From positions 1 to 64,000 of the forward strand of contig JAEWSC010000063.1 of assembly GCA_023398575.1 (NCBI GenBank): 64,000 nucleotides of DNA, written 5' to 3'. Positions 17,014 to 25,469 of the stretch are shown in pieces. The notes beneath the pieces were generated by a model, which made no database searches, had not been told where the DNA came from, and worked only from the letters and a program-made list of their open reading frames with translations. The position numbers and the translations under genes are program-made. Source of the DNA: Bacillota bacterium. Its GTDB lineage: Bacteria > Bacillota > Clostridia > Christensenellales > Aristaeellaceae. The first letter of the stretch is position 1. The number at the start of each line of letters is the position of its first letter.

Positions 17014-17326
17014 CCAGGGGATTTTGTCTCCCTAACCCCTACCAAAGGAACAATGTTCCTATGGAATCCTATATATAGCGCATATAAGGCAGGGGGTAAT
17101 AACCCTCTGCCTGTATCTATGAGATGGGAAGCAACTGATAGGAGATTGTATTTAGCTGTTGAATAAAGGCTAGACACAATCATCGCCTCCGAAGGTTTCC
17201 AAAGGACGAGCGGAAAGCCCTTTGGTTGCTCCTGCTGGAGCAATCTCCTTTAGATGTAAGTCATCTTATGTATATGGCTTCGTGCGAAAGCCCCAGTATC
17301 TATGAGAAGAGAAAGGACATACTTTT
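17014..17326 (+). promoter_or_regulatory. 313-bp structured pgk-tpiA intergenic region
   Basis: No gene is visible. It holds a short palindrome (AGGAACAaTGTTCCT, 17046-17060), a strong hairpin GGCAGGGGGT/ACCCTCTGCC (17088-17111), a stem GATTGT/ACAATC with inner TAGC/GCTA (about 17144-17181), RNA element B (17190-17243), a small AGATG/CATCT hairpin, and a GGCTT/AAGCC hairpin. The 12-mer GTATCTATGAGA occurs twice, at 17113-17124 and 17297-17308, the second just before the tpiA ribosome site. Such a dense series of structures suggests post-transcriptional control or an internal mRNA processing site. Confidence 0.55.
17190..17243 (+). ncRNA. two-hairpin RNA element upstream of tpiA (copy B)
   Basis: Hairpin 1 pairs CCAAAGG (17199-17205) with CCTTTGG (17219-17225) and keeps the loop CGAGCGGAAAGC seen in copy A. 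Hairpin 2 is TTGCTCC-tgct-GGAGCAA (17226-17243). Compared with copy A, stems differ at several positions while pairing is kept, and loops are conserved, which is the signature of a functional RNA structure. Confidence 0.6.
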
Positions 17327-18079
17327 ATGCGTACACCCATCATCGCCGGTAACTGGAAAATGAACAAGACCCCTGCCGAGGCGGCGCAGTTGGTAGAAGA
17401 GCTCAAACCCCTTGTCAAGGATGCCGCCTGCGACGTAGTCGTTTGCGTGCCCGCTGTTGCCTATGCGGCCGTCAAGGCCGCGACTGAGGGCACCAACATC
17501 CATTTGGGTGCTCAGAACGTGCACTGGAAGGAATCCGGCGCTTATACTGGCGAGCTTTCTGCTGATATGCTCAAGGCTGCCGGCGTGGAATATGTTGTTA
17601 TCGGCCACAGTGAGCGCCGCCAATTCTTTGGCGAAACCGACGCCACTGTGAACCTGCGTGTGAAGGCCGCCGTCAAGGCAGGTCTTACTGCCATCCTGTG
17701 CGTGGGCGAAATGAAAGACCAGCGTGAAGCTGGTTACACCGATGCCCTGGTAGAATATCAGACGCTGATCGCGCTCATTGGTTTGACTGATGAAGAAGTC
17801 AAAAGTGTAGTGATCGCTTATGAGCCCGTGTGGGCCATTGGCACAGGCCTTACCGCAACCGACGAGCAGGCCAATGAGACCATTGGCGTCATCCGTGCCG
17901 CCCTGCTTCGCAAGTACGGCAAAAACGTGTCTGACGCTGTGCGCATTCAGTACGGCGGCAGCATGAACCCCGGCAACGTGAAGGGCTTGATGGCTCAGCC
18001 GGAAATCGACGGCGGCCTCATCGGCGGCGCTTCCTTAAAGGCTGCTGATTTTGCAAAGGTTGTCAATTTCGATAAGTAA
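17327..18079 (+). CDS. tpiA: triosephosphate isomerase
   Basis: 250 residues, standard TIM-barrel length. Interconverts dihydroxyacetone phosphate and glyceraldehyde 3-phosphate. Catalytic residues are visible: K11 in GNWKMN, H94 in VIGHSERR, and E166 in AYEPVWAIGTG; the phosphate loops IQYGGSMNPGN and GLIGGASL are intact. Start ATG at 17327 follows an AGAAAGGA site. Third gene of the cggR cluster, 38 bp before gpmI. Confidence 0.98.
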   Translation: MRTPIIAGNWKMNKTPAEAAQLVEELKPLVKDAACDVVVCVPAVAYAAVKAATEGTNIHLGAQNVHWKESGAYTGELSADMLKAAGVEYVVIGHSERRQFFGETDATVNLRVKAAVKAGLTAILCVGEMKDQREAGYTDALVEYQTLIALIGLTDEEVKSVVIAYEPVWAIGTGLTATDEQANETIGVIRAALLRKYGKNVSDAVRIQYGGSMNPGNVKGLMAQPEIDGGLIGGASLKAADFAKVVNFDK

Positions 18080-18117
18080 GCAACTTCGACATCCCAAGGA
18101 AAGGAACTACTATTCAT

Positions 18118-19659
18118 ATGAGTAAACCCATGACCGCCCTGATCATTATGGATGGCTTCGGCTTAAATCCCAGCCATGAGGGTAATGCCATTTATGCGGC
18201 GGGTACGCCCAACCTGGATAAACTGACCGCCAAGTATCCCCACACCCAAATCGGCGCCAGCGGCATGGACGTTGGCCTGCCAGACGGTCAGATGGGCAAC
18301 AGCGAGGTGGGGCACTTAAACATTGGTGCCGGCCGTATCGTATACCAGGAGTTGACACGCATCACCAAGGATATTCGCGACGGTGAATTCTTTGAAAAAG
18401 AAGCGCTGATCTGGGCGATGGATGAAGCCAAGGCAAATGGCAAGGCGCTGCACCTGATGGGCCTTTTGTCCGACGGCGGCGTGCATAGCCACAACACCCA
18501 TCTGTATGCCCTCTTGAACATGGCAAAAAAGCGGGGCCTAAATAAGGTATACGTGCATTGCTTCCTGGATGGGCGTGATGTGCCCCCCTCCAGCGGCTTG
18601 GGCTTTGTCAAGGAACTGCAGGACAAGCTTACTGAAACCGGCGTAGGCGAAATCGCAACCGTTATGGGCCGCTACTGGGCGATGGATCGCGATAATCTGT
18701 GGGACCGGGTGAAGAAAGCTTACGATGCCATGGTCTTGGGCCGTGGCCAAGCAACCGCCGATACCGGCGTGCAGGCAGTGGAGCAAAGCTACGCGCTGAA
18801 TGAAAGCGACGAGTTTGTCAAGCCCACCGTGATTGTAAAGGGCGGTAAGCCCACCGCAGTAATCAGCGAAAACGACTCTGTAATCTTTTTCAACTTCCGC
18901 CCCGACCGTGCGCGGCAGCTCACCCGCACCTTTATTCAGCCGGGCTTTGACGGCTTTGAGCGGGAACTGGGCTACTTCCCCGTCAACTTTGTCAGCATGA
19001 CCCAGTATGACGAGACCTTTACGGGCTTAAAGATCGTCAATCCTCCCGAATCTATGAACAATACTCTGGGCGAATACTTGTCTTCCCTTGGCAAAACACA
19101 GCTGCGTATTGCCGAAACACAAAAGTACGCCCATGTAACCTTCTTCTTCAACGGCGGAGTGGAAAAGCCTAATGAAGCCGAGGAACGGGAGCTGATTCCT
19201 TCCTCCAAGGTGGCTACCTTTGACTTAAAGCCTGAGATGTCCGCTTATGAAGTGACGGAGAAGGCTTTAGCGCTCATCCATGCACAAAAGTATGATGTCA
19301 TGATTTTGAACTTTGCCAACTGCGATATGGTGGGCCACACCGGCGTTATGGATGCGGCCATTGCGGCTGTCAAGGCAGTGGATGATTGCGTGGGCCAGGT
19401 AGTGGATGCGATATTGAAAAACGGCGGGCGTGCCTTTGTCACCGCCGACCATGGCAATGCCGATCAGATGATCGACCCTATCACGGGCGAAATCTTCACC
19501 GCCCATACCACCTTCCCTGTTCCCTTTATTGCCGTCGGCCCTGAATTCGTAGGCAAAACCCTGCGCGAAGGCGGTCGTTTGGCAGATATCGCCCCGACGA
19601 TGCTCACCAGCATGGGCATACCGGTACCCATGGAGATGACCGGAAAGACATTGATCTAA
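18118..19659 (+). CDS. gpmI: 2,3-bisphosphoglycerate-independent phosphoglycerate mutase
   Basis: 513-residue alkaline-phosphatase-superfamily enzyme that converts 3- to 2-phosphoglycerate with two Mn ions. N-terminal IIMDGFGLN metal site, phosphoserine S62 in GQMGNSEVGHLNIGAGR, the bridging domain with DGRDVPPSSG and GRYWAMDRDNLWDR, and the metal ligands in NFANCDMVGHTG and TADHGNADQM are all present. ATG at 18118 follows AAGGAAAGGA. It closes the cluster and is followed by an intrinsic terminator; enolase is not here. Confidence 0.98.
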   Translation: MSKPMTALIIMDGFGLNPSHEGNAIYAAGTPNLDKLTAKYPHTQIGASGMDVGLPDGQMGNSEVGHLNIGAGRIVYQELTRITKDIRDGEFFEKEALIWAMDEAKANGKALHLMGLLSDGGVHSHNTHLYALLNMAKKRGLNKVYVHCFLDGRDVPPSSGLGFVKELQDKLTETGVGEIATVMGRYWAMDRDNLWDRVKKAYDAMVLGRGQATADTGVQAVEQSYALNESDEFVKPTVIVKGGKPTAVISENDSVIFFNFRPDRARQLTRTFIQPGFDGFERELGYFPVNFVSMTQYDETFTGLKIVNPPESMNNTLGEYLSSLGKTQLRIAETQKYAHVTFFFNGGVEKPNEAEERELIPSSKVATFDLKPEMSAYEVTEKALALIHAQKYDVMILNFANCDMVGHTGVMDAAIAAVKAVDDCVGQVVDAILKNGGRAFVTADHGNADQMIDPITGEIFTAHTTFPVPFIAVGPEFVGKTLREGGRLADIAPTMLTSMGIPVPMEMTGKTLI

Positions 19660-19672
19660 ATAGATATTTTTA

Positions 19673-19707
19673 CGGGGAGAGGATTTTTGATCAAAATCCT
19701 CTCCCCG
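19673..19707 (+). terminator. terminator after gpmI
   Basis: Long perfect hairpin CGGGGAGAGGATTTT-gatc-type loop-AAAATCCTCTCCCCG beginning 13 bp after the gpmI stop. The T tract after the stem is poor (GACTTT), but the stem is strong and marks the end of the glycolytic cluster. Confidence 0.75.
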
Positions 19708-19860
19708 CGACTTTCATGAAACTTCTGTAAAAGGGAATAGAGGCTCAAGGTTAGCCCTTCAAACTGTCGACAAGCTATATGTTGATAGTTTCTTTTGGTT
19801 TGATGTGGAATCGTGCCTGCAGCATTGGGATGATGCAGGCCAGAAATGTGGGAGGTCTAT

Positions 19861-20463
19861 ATGCAGGTTGGTGATATAGTAACGTTTGGCAGCTATGACT
19901 GGCGGGTACTTGATATACAAAACGATACGGCTTTGATGGTTACCCAATGCATTATAGAACAGCGCCCTTATCATGATGCCTACAAAGATATAACATGGGC
20001 TGACTGTGCACTCAGAAAATATTTGAACGGCGAGTTCTATCACACATTCAGCCCTGCTGACAGATTAAGAATCATGCCGGCACTCAATAAAAACCCTGAT
20101 AATCAGTGGTATGGAGCTAAAGGCGGAGAAGATACGCTGGACAGTATTTTTTTGCTAAGCCTTGAGGATGTGTGCACATATTTCGGTGACAGCATTTCAG
20201 AACTGCAAAACCCAGGGAAAAATCAAAGATACTGGTTTGAAAGAAAAGATGAAAACAATAGCAAGCGATTGGCAAAGCTTCTGGGTAAAGAATGGTGCTG
20301 GTGGTGGTGGCTTCGCTCACCCGGCCGCGTGAATGTAAAAGCTGTGTACATCTTTGGGACGGACGGTAATATAGGCATCCAGGGCAACAATGTTTTGAAA
20401 GGCAACCTCAGCGATGGCAAATGTACAGGTGGTGTCCGTCCCGCTTTGTGGCTGAAGCTGTAA
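19861..20463 (+). CDS. DUF6273 domain protein
   Basis: 200 residues from ATG at 19861 after GGGAGGT. The pattern, an opening VGDIVTFGSYDWRVLDI, central WADCALRKYLNGEFY, and a late Trp-rich WWWWLRSPG followed by GGVRPALWLKL, is that of DUF6273, a clostridial family with a formylglycine-enzyme/C-type-lectin-like look often found as a stand-alone cytosolic protein or fused to zinc ribbons. No signal peptide. Base composition is more AT-rich than the glycolytic genes before it, suggesting acquisition. Two hairpins precede it (AAACTGTCGAC/GTTGATAGTTT near 19758 and GCCTGCA/TGCAGGC near 19816). Confidence 0.75.
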   Translation: MQVGDIVTFGSYDWRVLDIQNDTALMVTQCIIEQRPYHDAYKDITWADCALRKYLNGEFYHTFSPADRLRIMPALNKNPDNQWYGAKGGEDTLDSIFLLSLEDVCTYFGDSISELQNPGKNQRYWFERKDENNSKRLAKLLGKEWCWWWWLRSPGRVNVKAVYIFGTDGNIGIQGNNVLKGNLSDGKCTGGVRPALWLKL

Positions 20464-20581
20464 TATCAATGGGAAAAAATGTGTGCATTTTGCCTTTTCG
20501 GGCGCCAATCGTTGAATATGACACCCTGCTGTCTATTTTGCTATGTTATAATGATTGCAAAAATGGCAGAAGGAGATACAA

Positions 20582-21073
20582 ATGAGCAGATATGAAGAAG
20601 GACTGAAACTAATCGAAGAGCGGTGCGGCAACGGAAAAGATAACATGATCTCTCTTTCAACCATCGCAATAGAGCCCAACGCCCAGGGAATGCCCCGCCC
20701 CTATGTCCGTGATGTAGACGCGTATTATGAAGATGGTGTGTTTTATATTACTACCTGGGCAAAATCGACGAAAATGCAGCAGATAGAGAAAAACAATGAG
20801 GTTGCATTCGCGGTTTGCTTCGAGTGGTTTTCGGGAAATGGGATTGGCGAAAACCTTGGATGGGTGCTAAACCCCCAAAATGCTGAACTCAGGGCAAAAC
20901 TTCGGAAAGCATTTGCCCAGTGGTACGACAATGCTAATAATGAGCAGAATGAAAACTGCGTTATTCTGGCGATCCGCATCACAAAGGCTACCGTATTGAA
21001 AGACCACGGAGCGGTGCGTTACAATATGGACTTTGTAAATAAGGTAGAGGATGAAGAAGGAAAAATAGCGTAA
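20582..21073 (+). CDS. pyridoxamine 5'-phosphate oxidase family protein
   Basis: 163-residue split-barrel protein from ATG at 20582 after AGAAGGAGATA. Features of the flavin-binding PNPOx-like fold are visible: MISLSTIAIEPNAQGMPRPYVRDVDAYYEDGVFYITT near the N-terminus and KSTKMQQIEKNNEVAFAVCFEWF for the second strand pair. These proteins usually bind FMN, F420 or heme; the substrate is not predictable. It is a single gene between the DUF6273 gene and repeat R1a. Confidence 0.75.
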   Translation: MSRYEEGLKLIEERCGNGKDNMISLSTIAIEPNAQGMPRPYVRDVDAYYEDGVFYITTWAKSTKMQQIEKNNEVAFAVCFEWFSGNGIGENLGWVLNPQNAELRAKLRKAFAQWYDNANNEQNENCVILAIRITKATVLKDHGAVRYNMDFVNKVEDEEGKIA

Positions 21074-21129
21074 GGCATGTAGCTATATCGGATAAGCATT
21101 TTCTTTCTTGCACAAAATGCCTTGATTAT

Positions 21130-21398
21130 ACAGCATGTACCTAGCAAAAAGGTATGTGCTGTCAGACCATCAACAAAGTGGCTATGCCACTTTGTTGAGT
21201 TTTTCCCTCGCTGCTACTTTTCTGCGGCTTCGCCTTTGTGCGGCCGTTTGCTCGGGCAAGGAAGGAATTTCTACGGAATTCCTACGCAAATCACCGCACA
21301 TGTCGCTGATCGAAATTGGAGGGCTTCGGCCCTCCGATGCCTCCTATGGTTTTTTTGATAGCCTGACAGCACATACCTGGCAAAACGGTATGTGCTGT
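21130..21398 (+). repeat. repeat family R1, copy a, with paired flanking hairpins
   Basis: Core 21163-21365 begins CAGACCATCAACAAAGTGGC, with a perfect hairpin TCAACAAAGTGGC/GCCACTTTGTTGA, an internal long stem joining TGTGCGG to CCGCACA, and ends TTTTTTTGATAGCCTGA. It is bracketed by two near-identical imperfect palindromes: ACAGCATGTACC/GGTATGTGCTGT (21130-21162) and ACAGCACATACC/GGTATGTGCTGT (21366-21398). Other core copies are at 22907-23104 (inverted) and 45051-45371. This element fills the 435-bp gap between the two genes. Confidence 0.8.
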
Positions 21399-21508
21399 TA
21401 TTTGTACAGCAAAACCCCCCAGTTTGACTGGAGGGCCGGATGGAATAAAGCCATAAGCAACCATCAAAGTCCTTGCAGGAAAGATGATTGATGCCTTTCA
21501 CCGATGGG

Positions 21509-22075
21509 TTACTGCAGAGCTATTGGCTGAAAGGTAGATGCCATATGAAAGAGCCTAGCCCCAAACCCTTCCGCCGCCATGAGCGGATATTCCAGCGATA
21601 GGTAGAATGCACCACCCTTGGCGGCTACTATATATTTGTCCACTACCATATCGCCCTTTATGGCATGAAAGCCGTATGCTTCATCATTCGGAAACAAATT
21701 TTTCGCATCGATTTCCGTTATGGTATAGCCATTTTCTACAAGAGCTTTTTGAACATCCTCCCGCGCCATATCCAGTGTATAGTCAAGCTGTTCGGAATAG
21801 TTGATGTACAAGCCCACACCATCCAAAGCGTCGGGGGCAATGGGTTCAAAAGCATCGATATCGCTGCCTTCATCAGGCTCTACGTAGGCAAAACGCTCTG
21901 TATCGATCCATAATTGATAGCCCCGTGGACTTTCAAACAGTGCTTCGTTAACAGCTTCCTGCATGCCTTCCAGCTCGATGGTACCTATCCGTGTATCTGG
22001 AACAGGTTCTGCCATTGCACCAAGGGCGATACATAAAGCCAGGGTCATAGCGGGAAATAAACGGGTTAGTTTCAT
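21509..22075 (-). CDS. secreted protein of unknown function
   Basis: 188 residues with a clear signal peptide (LFPAMTLALCIALGAMA-EP; the only Cys is inside the hydrophobic core, not a lipobox). The mature protein is acidic, alternating helix and strand (DIDAFEPIAPDALDGVGLYINYSEQLDYTLDMAREDVQKALVENGYTITEIDAKNLF), without a recognised family. Single gene, divergent from the coat-like gene at 22274. Probably wall- or spore-associated given its neighbour, but this is conjecture. Confidence 0.65.
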   Translation of the reverse strand: MKLTRLFPAMTLALCIALGAMAEPVPDTRIGTIELEGMQEAVNEALFESPRGYQLWIDTERFAYVEPDEGSDIDAFEPIAPDALDGVGLYINYSEQLDYTLDMAREDVQKALVENGYTITEIDAKNLFPNDEAYGFHAIKGDMVVDKYIVAAKGGAFYLSLEYPLMAAEGFGARLFHMASTFQPIALQ

Positions 22076-22210
22076 TTACACTTCTCCTTTATCATGGGGA
22101 TATCAATAAGACGTTGTGAAAGGAAGATTGTTTCCATAGAAATGGTTTGTTTACACAAAAGAACAAGTAACCCATATGGGCGGGGAACAGGAGGTTCGTT
22201 TGCCTTGGAA

Positions 22211-22239
22211 CACCAGGTAAGGATTTCTTTCATACAATA
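22211..22239 (+). promoter_or_regulatory. sigma-K-type promoter of the Cys/Pro-rich gene
   Basis: CACC (22211-22214), 16-bp spacer, CATACAATA (22231-22239) fits the Bacillus late mother-cell consensus mACm-N16-CATAnnnTA exactly. The predicted transcript start is about 28 nt upstream of the ATG at 22274 with its AGGAGGAA site. Confidence 0.65.
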
Positions 22240-22273
22240 CTCATGGGTCCCATTATTTTCAGGAGGAATCCTT

Positions 22274-22828
22274 ATGCGTGCAAATGAAAAATGCTCTAAC
22301 CACAAACGGCCCTGTCCACCTCGTCCTCCGTGCCCCAAGCCCTGTCCTCCTCCGTGTCCCAAGCCGTGCCCTCCACCCTGTCCTCCACCTTGTCCTCCTC
22401 CGTGCCCCAACCCCTGGGAGGATTTTTGCAAGGTTTGCCATAAATTCTGCCACATGGACCATTGCAAGCCGCCCTGCTGGGATCCCTGCAGGCATGGGGG
22501 AGACCATGGCTGGAAGGAAAACGGCCAAGAGCAATGGCAGCCCATTGATCCACCGCGGAGCAGCTGCGGATCTTGCTGGGCATTTGGACAAAATGAAGCT
22601 CGCGGCATGCAAAATGATGCCGTCGCAGAGTATGGTCAAGCGGCAGCATATGACTATGGCCGCGAGGATGCTGGGGATTTCCGTCAGGAAGCACTGGGGG
22701 AATACTGGCAGGAAGACGGCATGAATGCCCAGCAGAATATGCCTGAGCAACAGGGCTATGCTGCCAATTGGGCTGATTACCAAAATGGCGCATGGCAGTA
22801 CTACCAAAGCGGTGCATGGAATGGATAA
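22274..22828 (+). CDS. Cys/Pro-rich, Gln/Tyr-rich spore coat-like protein
   Basis: 184 residues from ATG at 22274, fixed by AGGAGGAA at 22260-22267; the longer reading frame upstream contains the promoter. Three zones: residues 15-48 are repeats of CPPPCP and CPKPCPPP; residues 49-75 are Cys/His-rich (FCKVCHKFCHMDHCKPPC); the C-terminal 100 residues are Gln, Tyr, Trp and Asp-rich with no charge pattern of an enzyme. No signal peptide. Cysteine cross-linking and tyrosine-rich tails are typical of insoluble coat and exosporium proteins. The sigma-K-type promoter supports late mother-cell expression. The exact coat role is inference, and the repeat zone resembles no named Cot family I can identify. 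Confidence 0.72.
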   Translation: MRANEKCSNHKRPCPPRPPCPKPCPPPCPKPCPPPCPPPCPPPCPNPWEDFCKVCHKFCHMDHCKPPCWDPCRHGGDHGWKENGQEQWQPIDPPRSSCGSCWAFGQNEARGMQNDAVAEYGQAAAYDYGREDAGDFRQEALGEYWQEDGMNAQQNMPEQQGYAANWADYQNGAWQYYQSGAWNG

Positions 22829-22871
22829 GCCTGGTTAGCGAACACCGGCCACCCAAACAGACACAAAAAGC

Positions 22872-23139
22872 AAACGGGAGAGGGAATGTACTTCCCTTTC
22901 CTGTTTTGGGCTGTCAAAGAATTTATGGGAGGTAATGGAGGGCCGTCATTTGCAAATCACAAATTCGCGACATGTGCGGTAATATGCGTAGGAAGTTCGT
23001 AGAAACCCTTCCTTGCTTGAACAAATGTCCGCAAAAAGGCCATACCGTTTTGCAATGCAGCGAGGGAAAACTCGAAAAGTGGCATGGCCACTTTTCGATG
23101 CGTGAAACGGGATAAGGAATGTAATCCCCTATCCCGTTT
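22872..23139 (-). repeat. repeat family R1, copy b (inverted), with paired flanking hairpins
   Basis: Core 22907-23104 reads on the minus strand. Its first hairpin is TCGAAAAGTGGC/GCCACTTTTCGA, a compensated variant of the R1a/R1c stem TCAACAAAGTGGC/GCCACTTTGTTGA. It is bracketed by two related 35-nt palindromes (22872-22906 and 23105-23139; both begin AAACGGGA and end GTTT) unrelated in sequence to the flanks of copy a. It occupies the 346-bp gap between the coat-like gene and the HD-GYP gene. Confidence 0.78.
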
Positions 23140-23174
23140 GTGTGCTATATTGCCACCATGAATATCAATTTCGG

Positions 23175-24983
23175 CTATACCGCGGCGCCGCTGAGCAATA
23201 CCTGATGAATCATGATTTCAACAATATGAGGATCGAACTGGGTACCGGCGCTGCGCTTCAGTTCCTCAATGGCTTCTACCAAACTCATTCCTTGGCGGTA
23301 TGTGCGGTCTTTCGTCATGGCGTCGTAGGAATCGGCGACATTAACGATTCGTGCCTCCAGCGGAATGGCTTCGCCGCATAGACCCTTGGGATAGCCCGTG
23401 CCATCCCACCTTTCATGATGACATAACACAAACCCGGCCAACTCAGAAAACTCGCTGGCGGAGGTCAATATGCGCCAGCCGACCTCCGGATGCTTTCTCA
23501 TTTCCACCCATTCATGATCGTCAAGCTTGGCCGGCTTGTTGAGTATCTTTTCATCAATGCCGATCTTGCCGATGTCGTGGACCAGGCCAAACATGCGGAT
23601 TCGGTTGATTTCGTGATCTTTTAGGCCCAACTCCGCCGCAATGGCGGCGCTCAATACGCTGACCCGTCTGGAGTGCAGCATTTCACGGCTGCTCTTTTCA
23701 AACAGGGCATTCATAATGACATCCACCGTTTTGTTACGCATACTGGAGCTTTCGTAGATTTTGTGACGGTACATATTGTTTTCGGCCTCGGCCAGCGTAT
23801 CCTTCAAGGAGTGCGAACAATCCTGCATGGTGGCAAAGCCCAGAGAAATGGACAGCACAGCCTTTCCGGAGGAAACGGCCTGCAACCGGCTTTGTATGCG
23901 TGTGACCACCATCTCGGCCTCCCGCTCTCCCGCACCGGGCAGTATGGCGGCAAATTCGTCACCGCCTATTCTGGCCACGATGTCGCCGGCCCTCAGTTCC
24001 CGGCTTAAAGTTTCTCCGGCCTTGATGAGCAGCCTGTCGCCTTCTGTATGCCCGAAGGAATCGTTAATGAGTTTTAAGCCGTTTACATCGCTCATGATAA
24101 TAGAGAGTGGCAGCGATCCTTTGCTGCTTAAGCGAGACAGTTCTTCTTCGAAAAAGCGCCTGTTATACAATCCGGTCAATTGATCGTGATAGCTGATGTA
24201 CAGAAGCTTATTTTCATATTCCTTTCGCTTGGTAATATCGCTGACAATGAATTGAATCGCTTCTGTGTTGTTATAGGTAAGGCGGGAAGCCGTTATTTCT
24301 ACATGAACAGTGGTACCGTCCATTGCCAGCAAAATGTCTTCCACTGGGGGAAGCTCTTTTGCCACCCGCAGCTGTTCGCAAAATTGGCGGCAGCCCGGAC
24401 CATCGGTATGAATAGCTGTACATAAATCCTTGCCCAACAAAAGGGAAGCATCCTTCGCCTTTAAAAGTCTTTGCATGGCTGGATTTACGTATACGATCTC
24501 CCCTTGTACATGCACCACCACGCCTACCGGCGCCAGTTCCAGTATACTGCGGTAGCGCTCCTCGCTGTCTTGAAGGGCGTGAAGGGCCAGCTTCTTTTCC
24601 TGCCTTAAGGACCGCTGATCCAGGCTGCTCAATATGGCTTGACCCAAGCGCTTGAGATGTTCCTTGATCACATAATCCCAGGCGCCGTTCTTCATGCATT
24701 CCACAGCCGTATCCTCGTTCATGGACCCGGTGATAACGATAAAGGGTATCTCCGGTGCATGGGTTTGCGCCAGGCGCAGCGCTGACATTCCGTCAAAGCT
24801 GGGCAGCCTGTAATCGGATAGGATGAGATCGGGCTCAAAGTTTTTCAGCGCGTCAAGATAACTCTCCCGTGTTTCCACACGCAAAAAGATACTGTTTGGT
24901 AAAACCTTACGTGCTTCACGCTCAATCAGATCCGCGTCAGTGGATAAATCTTCAATCATAAGAACGCGCAATGCTTCAGCCAA
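23175..24983 (-). CDS. receiver-PAS-GGDEF-HD-GYP cyclic-di-GMP protein
   Basis: 602 residues. A receiver domain (1-120, phosphoacceptor D57 in LILSDYRLPSFDG), a PAS domain (about 140-260), a GGDEF domain with an intact RIGGDEFAAI active site and a product-inhibition RxxD (RAGD) five residues earlier, and an HD-GYP domain (about 430-590) with HDIGKIGI and HHERWDGTGYPKG. It therefore carries both c-di-GMP synthesis and degradation signatures under a phosphorylation switch. It follows the small receiver gene and the multi-PAS kinase on the same strand, 42 bp downstream, so those are its likely partners. Cytosolic; no membrane segment. Confidence 0.95.
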   Translation of the reverse strand: MAEALRVLMIEDLSTDADLIEREARKVLPNSIFLRVETRESYLDALKNFEPDLILSDYRLPSFDGMSALRLAQTHAPEIPFIVITGSMNEDTAVECMKNGAWDYVIKEHLKRLGQAILSSLDQRSLRQEKKLALHALQDSEERYRSILELAPVGVVVHVQGEIVYVNPAMQRLLKAKDASLLLGKDLCTAIHTDGPGCRQFCEQLRVAKELPPVEDILLAMDGTTVHVEITASRLTYNNTEAIQFIVSDITKRKEYENKLLYISYHDQLTGLYNRRFFEEELSRLSSKGSLPLSIIMSDVNGLKLINDSFGHTEGDRLLIKAGETLSRELRAGDIVARIGGDEFAAILPGAGEREAEMVVTRIQSRLQAVSSGKAVLSISLGFATMQDCSHSLKDTLAEAENNMYRHKIYESSSMRNKTVDVIMNALFEKSSREMLHSRRVSVLSAAIAAELGLKDHEINRIRMFGLVHDIGKIGIDEKILNKPAKLDDHEWVEMRKHPEVGWRILTSASEFSELAGFVLCHHERWDGTGYPKGLCGEAIPLEARIVNVADSYDAMTKDRTYRQGMSLVEAIEELKRSAGTQFDPHIVEIMIHQVLLSGAAV

Positions 24984-25025
24984 GATGGATCACCTGCCTT
25001 TGGCCCAAGAGATGAAGGGCTGTTT

Positions 25026-25469
25026 CTAAAAGGGACGTTTATTGACCAGCAGCCAATAAAAACCTAGGTTCTTCATCAAATCGATGAAGGCCTCGAAGCC
25101 CACGGGCTTTACGACATAGCTGTTGGCACCCAGCTCGTAGGCTGTTTTGATATCAGGGTCTTCCTGGGAGGAGGTGACGATGACTACCGGCATTCTTTTG
25201 GTTCGATCATCGGATTTGATGGCCTTCAAAACCTCCAAGCCGTTGACCTTGGGCAGCTTTAAGTCCAGCAGGATGACCTTGGTGGAGACATCGAAATGTC
25301 TGCCCGCATACTCACCCCGGCAAAAAATAAAGTCAAGCGCTGCGGCTCCATCCTCTGCCACATGAATGCTGCTGGCAATATTGTGCTTTTTAATGGCACG
25401 AAGCGTCAGTTCCACATCCTGCGGATTGTCCTCCACCAACAGAATATCGACAGGTTCAAACCGGTTCAT
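25026..25469 (-). CDS. single-domain response regulator (Rcp1-like)
   Basis: 147 residues, a lone receiver domain of the type that partners phytochrome-like kinases. Acidic pocket DN in LVEDNPQD, phosphoacceptor D69 in VILLDLKLPKVNG, conserved T/S in VIVTSSQ and K in YVVKPVGF. The insertion FCRGEYAGRHFDV before the active site is typical of Rcp1-type receivers. Its start overlaps the kinase gene by 14 bp. The stop codon falls in a GGGCTGTTTCTAAAA stretch that matches one end of the R4 repeat. Confidence 0.93.
   Translation of the reverse strand: MNRFEPVDILLVEDNPQDVELTLRAIKKHNIASSIHVAEDGAAALDFIFCRGEYAGRHFDVSTKVILLDLKLPKVNGLEVLKAIKSDDRTKRMPVVIVTSSQEDPDIKTAYELGANSYVVKPVGFEAFIDLMKNLGFYWLLVNKRPF

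Noticed and set aside
22094..22273. N-terminal extension of the Cys/Pro-rich gene
   Set aside because: Contains the sigma-K-type promoter and precedes the strong AGGAGGAA site of the ATG at 22274.
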